Positions 1-7,613 of a stretch of DNA of 20,579 nt are shown piece after piece (the first letter of the stretch is position 1; each line of letters begins with the position of its first letter). The notes beneath the pieces were generated by a model. The model was not told the DNA's origin, ran no database searches, and was given only the letters and a program-made list of their open reading frames with translations. Source of the stretch: JAAETI01 sp965368515 (lineage in GTDB: Bacteria > Actinomycetota > Acidimicrobiia > Spongiisociales > UBA5794). The position numbers were made by a program, and so were the translations under genes. Location of the stretch: positions 1 through 20,579 of the forward strand of contig CBDUNF010000041.1 in assembly GCA_965368515.1 (NCBI GenBank), in the 5' to 3' direction.

Positions 1-774
1 GTCGTCATCATGCACAGCGTTGGCCGAAATCACAGCCTTGATGACGTCATCGGGTCCGGTCCGCAACGCTGTCTCGTAGTTGTGCACGACGCCATCACGG
101 ACCAGCGCCTCGACAAATGCCTTCCGCTGCTCCGGATCCGGGTATCGCTCGATCACCGGCTCGCCGGCGCGCACATCTTGAAACATCTCGGTGACAGCCA
201 TGTTGTATTCCAAGAGCTCGCCGTCGGCGGACGTCCGCGTCAATGCGACCGGCACCCGATCGAAAAAGGCCCGCAACTCGCGTTCGCTCTGTCTCAGCAG
301 GTCGCCGACCATCCTGAACATGAAGACAACGAACACTGCGACAGAGGTCACTCCGACAATCCGGAGCAGTGTCGCTGGAGACCAGCCGAATCCCTCGGGC
401 TCGATCAATGCAGTTGTGAGCGCCGCGGCCACCCCAACTCCGACCGGGTAGACCCACAGCCTCTCCGTATCGACAAGGCCGACGACGGCAGCCCAACCAA
501 CAACGATCGCAAGCCCGGTCGGGGTATCTGCGACCCAGGCGACCCCGAGCGCAAACACCATGTCGAATAGCCAAGCTTGCGGGAGGGAGCTGGTGCGCAT
601 CTGCCACCACGCCACAGCAGCGGCAACCATCGTCAAAGGGAGCAAGGCTGCTCTGCCCTCATTGGCAACCAGGACAACGATAGCTATCGCTACACCCAGC
701 AAATAGAGCATCAACCGAGCTTTGAAGATCGGCCGAAGCAACTCGTCGGAAAGCACTCGCACGCGTGACACCAT
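1..774 (-). CDS. Membrane-anchored PAS-domain sensor protein, 5' part (runs off left edge)
   Basis: The reading frame is open from an ATG at 774-772 to base 1 (258 codons, no stop), so only the N-terminal part is visible. Residues about 20-160 hold several hydrophobic stretches (for example LMLYLLGVAIAIVVLVA, then LAIVVGWAAVVGLV, VYPVGVGVAAALTTALI and IVGVTSVAVFVVFMF), which suggests 4-6 membrane segments. A linker beginning RMVGDLLRQSERELRAFFDRV leads into a PAS-like domain (VPVALTRTSADGELLEYNMA, then about 60 residues). This layout is typical of sensor histidine kinases, GGDEF/EAL proteins or SpoIIE-type phosphatases; the output domain lies outside the window, so the class cannot be given. 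AAGG about 6 nt before the ATG may be the ribosome binding site. The gene is divergent from the TetR gene across about 100 bp. The PAS call is by eye. Confidence 0.72.
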   Translation of the reverse strand, partial: MVSRVRVLSDELLRPIFKARLMLYLLGVAIAIVVLVANEGRAALLPLTMVAAAVAWWQMRTSSLPQAWLFDMVFALGVAWVADTPTGLAIVVGWAAVVGLVDTERLWVYPVGVGVAAALTTALIEPEGFGWSPATLLRIVGVTSVAVFVVFMFRMVGDLLRQSERELRAFFDRVPVALTRTSADGELLEYNMAVTEMFQDVRAGEPVIERYPDPEQRKAFVEALVRDGVVHNYETALRTGPDDVIKAVISANAVHDDD

Positions 775-783
775 CTAGACCTT

Positions 784-789
784 ATATCG
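784..789 (-). promoter_or_regulatory. Possible -10 element for the PAS sensor gene
   Basis: On the minus strand the sequence GATATAAGG lies about 10 bp upstream of the ATG at 774, so TATAAG could serve as a -10 box with a very short leader. No convincing -35 was found at the usual distance. A weak dyad, CGGGA-6-TCCCG, lies at 813-828 between the divergent genes. Confidence 0.25.
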
Positions 790-843
790 ACCCGCCCCGC
801 TAGCGCTGTAGCCGGGACATGGTTCCCGACGAACTACCACGAT

Positions 844-863
844 CTGAGTGAGTGCTCACTCAG
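844..863. promoter_or_regulatory. TetR-type operator, 9+9 bp inverted repeat
   Basis: CTGAGTGAG (844-852) and CTCACTCAG (855-863) are exact reverse complements separated by 2 bp, giving a 20-bp dyad that ends 15 bp before the ATG of the TetR gene. The size, compact spacing and position fit autoregulation by the TetR protein encoded next. TAAGCT at 865-870 resembles an actinobacterial -10 (TANNNT) and would place the transcription start almost on the ATG at 879, so the transcript may be leaderless with the operator covering the -35/-10 spacer. Protein binding is inferred. Confidence 0.8.
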
Positions 864-878
864 TTAAGCTAGTGGACG

Positions 879-1487
879 ATGAACACCAAACCCGGCCGGG
901 CTCGACCGCTCGCCCCAGATGAACGAAGGACCGCGATTCTCAACGCGGTAATCCCCCTCCTGATCGAGGAAGGCGCCGCGGTCACGACAGCCGAAATGGC
1001 CGCCGCCGCCGGTATCGCCGAGGGCACCATCTTCAGAGTGTTTCCCGACAAGGCGGCGCTGCTCCGAGCGGCCATCAAGACCAAGATGGATCCGAGCCTT
1101 CTGCAGGCCAGCCTTGATGAGATCGATGAGGACTCCCCCATCGAACGGCAGCTTTGCGTTGCCGCCGATTCGCTCAGCAAACACTTCGAGGGGGTGACGG
1201 CGCTGCTCGGCATGTTGCGGTCTATTCCACACCATGGCAAACCGCACGCAGAGTCGCACCGAATCGCCACCGAGGCCATGACCGCGATCGTCGAATCGTT
1301 GGCAAGGCTGATGGAGCGCCACCGAGAGCAACTCGCCGTTGAGCCAACTCAGGCAGCAATTGTTCTCCGCGGATTGGTGTTCACGAACACTCACCACATG
1401 TTGGCGTCCGGGCAGAAGATGACAACCGAGCAGTTGGTCTCGATCCTGCTCGGCGGGATCCTGGCACCCGAGGCCAACCGATGCTGA
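879..1487 (+). CDS. TetR/AcrR-family transcriptional regulator of the ABC exporter operon
   Basis: A 202-residue protein, a usual TetR length. The N-terminal DNA-binding domain is clear: APDERRTAILNAVIPLLIEE is helix 1, and VTTAEMAAAAGIAEGTIFRV followed by FPDKAALLRAAI (about residues 36-67) is the helix-turn-helix plus helix 4. The C-terminal ligand-binding half is all-helical and not specific enough to predict an inducer. A near-perfect palindrome lies just upstream, and the stop overlaps the start of the first ABC exporter gene by 7 nt, so regulator and exporter form one transcription unit. The expected role is a drug- or metabolite-responsive repressor that blocks its own operon until a substrate of the pump binds. 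No Shine-Dalgarno sequence is evident, consistent with a leaderless start. Confidence 0.93.
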   Translation: MNTKPGRARPLAPDERRTAILNAVIPLLIEEGAAVTTAEMAAAAGIAEGTIFRVFPDKAALLRAAIKTKMDPSLLQASLDEIDEDSPIERQLCVAADSLSKHFEGVTALLGMLRSIPHHGKPHAESHRIATEAMTAIVESLARLMERHREQLAVEPTQAAIVLRGLVFTNTHHMLASGQKMTTEQLVSILLGGILAPEANRC

Positions 1488-3211
1488 TCAAGATCCTTCG
1501 CAAATACCTCCAGGCCTACAAGCGCGAAATCTTCATCGTGATCGTCCTCCAACTGATAGCCACGATCGCCGCTCTCAGTCTGCCCAGCCTCAACGCCGAC
1601 ATCATCGACAACGGCGTGATCCTGGGAGATACCGGATACATCCTTCGGCTCGGCACATGGATGCTGGCGGTGTCACTCGTCCAGGTACTGGCGACCGTCA
1701 CCGCCGTCTACTTCGGTGCAAGAACGGCAATGGCGTTTGGACGCGACGTCCGGTCCGCCTTCTTCCACCGCGTCATCTCGTTTTCCAGCCGGGAAATGGC
1801 CCGGTTCGGGGCACCGTCGCTGCTCACTCGCAACACCAACGACGTGCAACAAATCCAGATGTTGGTTCTGACCACGTTCACCATGCTCATAACGGCCCCC
1901 ATCATGATGGTGGGCGGGGTATTCATGGCGCTGCGGGAAGACGTGGGACTCTCGTGGCTCATCGTCGCCCTCGTCCCGATACTCGCCGCCATCATCTGGT
2001 ACATCCTGGCGCACATGGTGCCCGGATTCCGGATAATGCAGAAGCGGCTCGACACAGTCAACAAAGTGCTCCGCGAGCAGATTGGCGGCATCCGGGTCGT
2101 GCGCGCTTTTGTCCGCGAACCGTTCGAAACCGACCGGTTCGAATCAGCCAATGACGACCTCACCAACGTGTCGATAGGAGTCGGTCGATGGATGGCCGCA
2201 ATCTTCCCCTCGGTCATGCTGATCATGAACGTTTCGAGCGTCGCCGTCTTGTGGTTTGGCAGCGTCCGGGTGGACTCGGGAGCGATGCAAATCGGTTCCC
2301 TCACTGCCTTCTTGACCTACATCATCCAGATCCTGATGTCGGTCATGATGGCAACGTTCATGTTCATGTTGCTGCCGCGGGCATCGGTATCCGCGGACCG
2401 CATCGGTGAGGTCCTCGAGACTGATTCGTCCGTGGTTCCCCCGAAGGCCGGAGTCACAGAACTGCCGAAACACAGCACGGTTGAGTTCGAGAGCGCCGGC
2501 TTCAGCTACCCGGGTGCCGATCAAGCGGTGCTGAACGACATCACGTTCACCGCACAGCCCGGTCAAACCACGGCCATCATCGGCTCAACAGGAACCGGCA
2601 AGACGACCCTCGTCAACCTGATCCCCCGTCTATTCGATGCAACCAGCGGCCGAGTTCTGGTTGACGGCGTCGACGTCCGCGAGATCGATCCCGACACTCT
2701 GTGGAACAAGATCGGGTATGTGCCGCAAGCGATCTACCTGTTCTCTGGAACCGTTGCGTCCAACCTCCGCTACGGCAGCCCCGATGCAACCGAGGCCGAG
2801 ATGTGGGAAGCCCTCGAGATTGCCCAGGCACGTGACTTCGTCGAGGCCATGCCCGATGGACTCGAATCGGCAATCGCCCAGGGTGGCACGAACGTCTCTG
2901 GCGGCCAGCGACAACGGCTCGCGATCGCCCGTGCGGTCATCCGCCGTCCAGAGTTGTACCTCTTCGACGACTCATTCTCTGCTCTCGACGTCGCGACCGA
3001 TGCCCGGCTGCGCGCTGCTCTCGGAGCCGTCACCGACGATGCCACCGTCATCATCGTCGCCCAACGAGTCGCAACGATAAGAGAAGCTGATCAGATCGTC
3101 GTGCTCGAGGGCGGCGGCATCGTCGGCCTTGGAAACCACGACGAGCTACTCGCCAGTTGCAGCCCTTACGCCGAGATCGTTGATTCCCAACTCGCCGCGG
3201 ACCGATCATGA
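1481..3211 (+). CDS. ABC exporter half-transporter, subunit with degenerate ATP site
   Basis: 576 residues: six transmembrane helices (residues about 1-310) then a nucleotide-binding domain, the usual size of a type IV (B-family) exporter half. Walker A is GSTGTGKTT (about 368-376), the ABC signature is a good VSGGQ (about 473-477), and Walker B is LYLFDD (about 491-496). Two catalytic positions are altered: the Walker B carboxylate that follows the conserved Asp is Asp, not Glu, and the H-loop His is Gln (VAQRVATIR, Gln about 528). Its own Walker A/B site is therefore the degenerate one, while its intact signature completes the active site of the partner encoded next. Start overlaps the TetR stop by 7 nt; end overlaps the partner by 4 nt (ATGA). 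Heterodimers such as BmrCD and TM287/288 share this asymmetry. The substrate is unknown; a multidrug or lipophilic compound is likely. Confidence 0.95.
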   Translation: MLIKILRKYLQAYKREIFIVIVLQLIATIAALSLPSLNADIIDNGVILGDTGYILRLGTWMLAVSLVQVLATVTAVYFGARTAMAFGRDVRSAFFHRVISFSSREMARFGAPSLLTRNTNDVQQIQMLVLTTFTMLITAPIMMVGGVFMALREDVGLSWLIVALVPILAAIIWYILAHMVPGFRIMQKRLDTVNKVLREQIGGIRVVRAFVREPFETDRFESANDDLTNVSIGVGRWMAAIFPSVMLIMNVSSVAVLWFGSVRVDSGAMQIGSLTAFLTYIIQILMSVMMATFMFMLLPRASVSADRIGEVLETDSSVVPPKAGVTELPKHSTVEFESAGFSYPGADQAVLNDITFTAQPGQTTAIIGSTGTGKTTLVNLIPRLFDATSGRVLVDGVDVREIDPDTLWNKIGYVPQAIYLFSGTVASNLRYGSPDATEAEMWEALEIAQARDFVEAMPDGLESAIAQGGTNVSGGQRQRLAIARAVIRRPELYLFDDSFSALDVATDARLRAALGAVTDDATVIIVAQRVATIREADQIVVLEGGGIVGLGNHDELLASCSPYAEIVDSQLAADRS

Positions 3212-5220
3212 ACAACCAGCCGACCATGAAGAAGACCGAGCGGGTCCAGGTGCAGGGCGCCGGGCATGGACGCGGCCCATTTGGCAGCGGCATGGTCGGC
3301 CAGAAAGCGATGACGTTCGGACCGTCGATCAAACGCCTTGCCGGACGTCTTCGCCCGGAGCGTCCAAAAGTGATCGCCCTTGTCATCGCCGGGGTCACCA
3401 GTGTTGCCCTCGCGGCCGTGGGGCCAAGAGTCCTGGGTCGGGCCACGGACACCATCTTTTCCGGCATCATCAGCAAAACGATTCCTGCCGGCGTCACCAA
3501 GACCCAAGCCGTCGAGGCGGCACGGTCCAGGGGCGACGCCCAGATCGCCGACATGCTGAGCGGCATGGACCTAGTACCTGGACAGGGAATCGACTTTGGC
3601 GCGCTGCGCAGCGTGCTGTTGATTGCCCTCGCGCTCTATGTGGCTTCGGCCATCTTCCAGTTTGCGCAGAGCTACCTGCTCAACGATGTCGTCCAACACA
3701 CGATGCTGCGGCTGCGCACTGACGTCGAACAGAAGATCAACAGCCTGCCGCTCCGCTATTTCGATGGTCAGCCGCGTGGCGAGTTGCTCAGCCGTGTCAC
3801 CAACGACATCGACAACGTTGCCCAAAGCATGCAACAGACTATGAGCCAGCTGCTCAACTCCGTCCTCACCGTCGTGTTCGTCTTCGGGATGATGTTCTGG
3901 ATCTCGCCGACCCTGGGGTTGATCGCCCTTGTAACGATTCCTCTCACGATGGTTCTTGCCGCCGTGGTCATGAAGAGGTCCCAGAGCAAATTCATTGCCC
4001 AGTGGCGGCACACCGGAAACGTCAACGCCCATGTGGAGGAGGCGTTCACAGGACACGCGCTCGTCAAGGTGTTCGGACGCCAACGTGAGGTTCAGGAATC
4101 GTTCGAGGTTGAGAACGACAGTCTGTACGAAACAAGTTTTGGCGCCCAGTTCCTGTCCGGGCTGATCATGCCCATTGCGATGTTCATCGGCAATCTGAAT
4201 TACGTGATCATCGCGGTGCTGGGAGGCCTCCGGGTCGCCAGCGGCACACTGAGCCTTGGAGATGTCCAGGCATTCATTCAGTACTCACGCCAGTTCACGA
4301 GACCGGTTACCCAGATCGCGTCTATGGTCAACCTGCTCCAGTCTGGAGTGGCCTCGGTCGAGCGGGTATTCGAGCTCCTCGACGCCGAGAGCGAGCCAGC
4401 CGACGATGGCTCCGCGGTACGTCCCACCGTCACTCACGGCCGGGTGGCGTTCGAGAATGTGTCGTTCCGCTACCTGGACGACCAACCGCTGATCGAAGAT
4501 GTGAGTTTCCACGTTGACCCCGGTCAGACCGTGGCGATCGTTGGTCCCACCGGTGCCGGCAAAACGACGCTGGTCAACCTCATCATGCGCTTCTACGACC
4601 TTCAGTCGGGCAGAATCACACTCGACGGCATCGATATCGCAACGATGCGCCGCGAAGACCTGCGATCCCAGACCGGGATGGTTCTGCAAGACACGTGGCT
4701 GTTCGAAGGCAGCATCAGCGACAACATCAGATACGGCCACCTCGACGCTACCGATGATGAAGTCCACGATGCAGCGCAGGCGACCTACGTAGACCGATTC
4801 GTCGGCGCCTTGCCGGGCGGCTACGACACCGTCATCGACAACGAAGGCGGAACGGTGAGTGCGGGCGAGAAACAGCTGATCACCATCGCTCGCGCCTTCC
4901 TGGCCGATCCGGCGCTACTGATTCTCGATGAAGCGACCAGCTCAGTCGACACCCGCACCGAGGTTCTCGTCCAACACGCCATGTCTGCGTTGCGAGCCGA
5001 CCGCACCAGCTTTGTGATTGCCCATCGCCTCTCAACGATCCGGGACGCCGACCTCATCTTGGTGATGGAGGACGGCGCCATCGTCGAGCAGGGAACCCAC
5101 GAGGAACTGGTCGCCAACGATGGGGCGTACGCCAGCCTCTACAACGCCCAGTTCACCGGACCACGCAACGGTGGGACGGTGTCGCCAACCCCCGCAAGAG
5201 CCGCGGCGCAAACGGATTGA
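3208..5220 (+). CDS. ABC exporter half-transporter, subunit with catalytic ATP site
   Basis: 670 residues. A polar N-terminal extension of about 45 residues precedes the first membrane helix. A 50-60 residue insertion between TM1 and TM2 (about 90-135, ISKTIPAGVTKTQAVEAARS onward) probably forms an external loop. The nucleotide-binding domain has canonical Walker A GPTGAGKTT (about 446-454), Walker B LLILDE with catalytic Glu (about 570-575) and H-loop His (AHRLSTI, His about 606). Its ABC signature is abnormal, VSAGEK instead of LSGGQ (about 549-554). It is thus the exact complement of the upstream subunit, with one consensus and one degenerate ATP site per heterodimer. ATGA overlap with the upstream gene implies coupled translation and roughly equal amounts. 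The C-terminal tail (GPRNGGTVSPTPARAAAQTD) is disordered. No terminator is obvious in the 64 bp that follow. Confidence 0.95.
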   Translation: MNNQPTMKKTERVQVQGAGHGRGPFGSGMVGQKAMTFGPSIKRLAGRLRPERPKVIALVIAGVTSVALAAVGPRVLGRATDTIFSGIISKTIPAGVTKTQAVEAARSRGDAQIADMLSGMDLVPGQGIDFGALRSVLLIALALYVASAIFQFAQSYLLNDVVQHTMLRLRTDVEQKINSLPLRYFDGQPRGELLSRVTNDIDNVAQSMQQTMSQLLNSVLTVVFVFGMMFWISPTLGLIALVTIPLTMVLAAVVMKRSQSKFIAQWRHTGNVNAHVEEAFTGHALVKVFGRQREVQESFEVENDSLYETSFGAQFLSGLIMPIAMFIGNLNYVIIAVLGGLRVASGTLSLGDVQAFIQYSRQFTRPVTQIASMVNLLQSGVASVERVFELLDAESEPADDGSAVRPTVTHGRVAFENVSFRYLDDQPLIEDVSFHVDPGQTVAIVGPTGAGKTTLVNLIMRFYDLQSGRITLDGIDIATMRREDLRSQTGMVLQDTWLFEGSISDNIRYGHLDATDDEVHDAAQATYVDRFVGALPGGYDTVIDNEGGTVSAGEKQLITIARAFLADPALLILDEATSSVDTRTEVLVQHAMSALRADRTSFVIAHRLSTIRDADLILVMEDGAIVEQGTHEELVANDGAYASLYNAQFTGPRNGGTVSPTPARAAAQTD

Positions 5221-5284
5221 AGACAGCAATGACAGGACCGCCAGAGGTTCGCCGTACCCCAAGTAGAGCACTACCGTGCACACC

Positions 5285-5854
5285 ATGAACGGCCATAAGA
5301 AGCCACTTTGGTACCTACTCCTAGCTGTGGTGCTCACAACTGCTGCATGCAGCGGAAGCGGAGACACAGAGGAACCCGAAGGCGTTCTTTCCCTTCAGGA
5401 CGAACAGAACGAAGGCGTCACAACTACAACGCGACTGGACGCCGACGAAGCGGTGTTGGAAGTCACCCGCTGCATGCGTGAACGTGGGCTGGACGTACCG
5501 GATATCGGGGTCACTGCCGATGGTCAATTGGATCTGCGCCCCACAGACCTCGTCGGAATCGACCTCGAGAGCGACGAGTTCCAGGAGGCGTTCACGAGTT
5601 GTATCGCAGTGTTTCAGTTGTCCGGTGGATTCGACGTCTCGCTCGACCCGGAGCTCGAAGCGCTCTTCCAAGATCAACTCCAGGAGTTCTCACAGTGTAT
5701 GCGAGACAATGGAGTCGTTGACTTCCCGGATCCCCAGACTGGGAGCGGCACACCATATCCGCTCACTGCCTTCCTTGGTTTTGGCGACCCGACATTCGAG
5801 GAGGCGTTGGAAACCTGCCGCCAGACTGTCTCCTTTGCGGGATTCTCGGGCTGA
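5285..5854 (+). CDS. Secreted lipoprotein with duplicated Cys-Met-Arg repeat, associated with MacB-type exporter
   Basis: From the ATG at 5285 this is 189 residues (a GTG at 5276 would add three). A short basic N-terminus, a hydrophobic stretch and the lipobox LTTAAC (Cys22) mark a lipoprotein signal, so the mature protein is anchored outside the membrane. Two related repeats follow: CMRERGLDVPDI...FQEAFTSC and CMRDNGVVDFPDP...FEEALETC. The Cys pairs are residues 63/106 and 138/178; they could form disulfides or bind metal. CMRxxGVxDFPDP-type lipoproteins are, from general recollection, commonly encoded beside MacB-like export genes in Actinobacteria, as here. The stop overlaps the next start (TGATG), so it is co-translated with the membrane-fusion protein. 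A role as an accessory or substrate-binding subunit is inferred. Confidence 0.85.
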   Translation: MNGHKKPLWYLLLAVVLTTAACSGSGDTEEPEGVLSLQDEQNEGVTTTTRLDADEAVLEVTRCMRERGLDVPDIGVTADGQLDLRPTDLVGIDLESDEFQEAFTSCIAVFQLSGGFDVSLDPELEALFQDQLQEFSQCMRDNGVVDFPDPQTGSGTPYPLTAFLGFGDPTFEEALETCRQTVSFAGFSG

Positions 5855-6921
5855 TGCGACGCGTCACCGGCTTGATCATCGTCGTGGTGACTCTGATCGT
5901 CATAGGTGTCGGTGGGTGGTGGGCGCTGGACCGGTTTTCGGACGACGAGCAGGCCGCAACCACAGATGAGGAAGTGGAACTCATCTCCATCGAAGTAGTC
6001 CGGACCACGCTTGTAGATACGGAGACGCTGGCAGGCACTCTCCGCTATGCGGATCCCGGCGTCCTACACGCACGACTTCCCGGGACTCTCACAGATCTGC
6101 CCGAACCAGGCGCGACGCTGCAACGAGGAGATGTTGCTTTCGAGATAGACGGGCTGCCGGTGATCGTGATGTGGGGCGACAAGCCGGCATGGCGCAGCCT
6201 GAGCGAAGCCGCCGCCGACGGAGTAGATGTCCGCCAACTGGAAACAAACCTCGTGCTTTTTGGCTACGAGGATGAGGATCTCGTAGTCGACGACGAGTTC
6301 ACCGAAGTGACGGCAAGTCTCGTTGAAGAGTGGCAAGCGGACCTCGGTCTCGAGGAGACCGGCGTGGTCGAACTGGGCAGAGTTCTTTTTATCCCCACGA
6401 CAGTGCGCCTTGCGGATGTTCTGGCCAATGTTGGGGACCCGATTACCCCCGGGGTTCCAGTGCTGGCGACCTCGGCCCCCCGGCAAGAGGTACAGCTCTG
6501 GCTCGACGCAGATCGTCAAGATCTCCTAGAGGCCGGTGATGCCGTAGGACTCGAGCTACCCGACGAATCAACGACTACGGGCACCGTGAGCGAGGTCGCC
6601 GATGTGGTTACGACGGTAGGGGCGGGTACCGAGGCCCGCCGTGTTTTCGAGGTGACTATCCGCCTTGATGACATCAGTGCGGCGAGCGGCCTCGACGAAG
6701 CCCCGGTCGACGTCGAGGTGGTCTCCGAGGAGGCAACCAATGTCCTGGTGGTCCCGGTCAATGCCCTGTTGGCTCTTGCCGAAGGGGGCTATGCCGTCGA
6801 AGTCGCTGCGGCGACCGGCCCAAGCCGGTTTGTCAGGGTCGAAATCGGCAAGTTCGCCGACGGCGTCGTGGCGATAACCGGTGATGTCAGCGAGGGCGAC
6901 CGCGTTCTCGTTCCCCGGTGA
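5854..6921 (+). CDS. Membrane-fusion (HlyD/MacA-like) protein with peptidoglycan-binding-like insert
   Basis: 355 residues, beginning with an N-terminal membrane anchor (LIIVVVTLIVIGVGGWWAL, about 6-24). The exported part starts with a beta-strand/lipoyl-like half (VVRTTLVDTETLAGTLRYAD), then a segment like peptidoglycan-binding domain 1 (DVRQLETNLVLFGYEDEDL ... VEEWQADLGLEETGVV, about 125-175), then the second half of the lipoyl/beta-barrel region and a membrane-proximal domain ending VTGDVSEGDRVLVPR-like. The architecture fits adaptor subunits that link an inner-membrane MacB-type ABC transporter to the cell wall. In a Gram-positive there is no TolC, and the wall-binding insert may replace outer-membrane docking. 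It overlaps the lipoprotein gene upstream and the ATPase gene downstream (GTGA at 6918-6921), so the four genes act as one unit. Confidence 0.85.
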   Translation: MRRVTGLIIVVVTLIVIGVGGWWALDRFSDDEQAATTDEEVELISIEVVRTTLVDTETLAGTLRYADPGVLHARLPGTLTDLPEPGATLQRGDVAFEIDGLPVIVMWGDKPAWRSLSEAAADGVDVRQLETNLVLFGYEDEDLVVDDEFTEVTASLVEEWQADLGLEETGVVELGRVLFIPTTVRLADVLANVGDPITPGVPVLATSAPRQEVQLWLDADRQDLLEAGDAVGLELPDESTTTGTVSEVADVVTTVGAGTEARRVFEVTIRLDDISAASGLDEAPVDVEVVSEEATNVLVVPVNALLALAEGGYAVEVAAATGPSRFVRVEIGKFADGVVAITGDVSEGDRVLVPR

Positions 6922-7613
6922 TCGAGAGCCGGGATATGCCCACCGTCCTCGAACTATCTGATGTCGAGAAGGTCTACCCGGGCCCACCACCCGTAGCTGC
7001 GCTCGATGGCGTGAGCGTTGCCATAGAGGCAGGCGATCTGGTGGCAATTGTCGGCCCGAGCGGTGCCGGCAAGTCAACGCTGCTCCACATGATGGGTGCA
7101 CTCGACCGACCCACCCGAGGCACGATCAGCATCGAGGGCGTCGATATTGCCTCACTCACCGACCGCAGGCTGTCGGGTCTGCGCAGCCACCGGATCGGTT
7201 TTGTCTTCCAGGACTTCTTCTTGATAAACGGCATAGACGCCGTCGCCAACGTTGCCGAGGGATTGATCTATCGCGGCTTGAGCCGCAGCGAGAGACAACG
7301 GCGAGCGATAGTTGCTCTGGAGCGGGTCGGGCTCGGCTCACGGCTCAGACATCTCCCCAACCAACTGTCGGGGGGCGAGCGGCAGCGGGTTGCCATCGCC
7401 AGGGCGCTCGTCGGTGATCCGGCGATCGTGCTGGCCGATGAGCCAACCGGAAACCTCGACTCCCATACATCCGAAGAGATCGCTCAGCTTTTTGCCGGCC
7501 TCAACGCCGACGGAACGACCATCGTCGTCATCACGCATGACCGCGAGTTGGCCACGCTCTTCCCGCGCACGATCGAGATGCGGGACGGCGCGCTCCACGA
7601 GGTCACCGAATGA
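6918..7613 (+). CDS. MacB/LolD-type ABC transporter ATPase
   Basis: 231 residues from a GTG that overlaps the previous stop; an in-frame ATG at 6936 (MPTVLELS) is an equally reasonable start, with GAGAG about 7 nt upstream. All ATPase motifs are intact: Walker A GPSGAGKST, Q-loop FVFQDFF, signature LSGGERQR, Walker B VLADEPTGNLD and H-loop ITHDRE. GNLDS after Walker B and the short length are typical of the MacB/LolD/FtsE family, which drives mechanotransmission by MacB-type permeases rather than ordinary transport through the permease. It is encoded directly before its permease with an ATGA overlap. It belongs with the lipoprotein and fusion protein upstream. Substrate unknown; peptides, lipids or antibiotics are known for relatives. 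Confidence 0.96.
   Translation: MIESRDMPTVLELSDVEKVYPGPPPVAALDGVSVAIEAGDLVAIVGPSGAGKSTLLHMMGALDRPTRGTISIEGVDIASLTDRRLSGLRSHRIGFVFQDFFLINGIDAVANVAEGLIYRGLSRSERQRRAIVALERVGLGSRLRHLPNQLSGGERQRVAIARALVGDPAIVLADEPTGNLDSHTSEEIAQLFAGLNADGTTIVVITHDRELATLFPRTIEMRDGALHEVTE

Noticed and set aside
10..610. Open frames on both strands at the left edge as stand-alone genes
   Set aside because: A third frame, open across 1-774 on the minus strand, encodes membrane helices and a PAS-like domain and explains the region better.
864..1397. Long open frame opposite the TetR gene
   Set aside because: It is antisense to a clear TetR protein and its translation has no recognisable domain; high-GC genomes commonly show such shadows.
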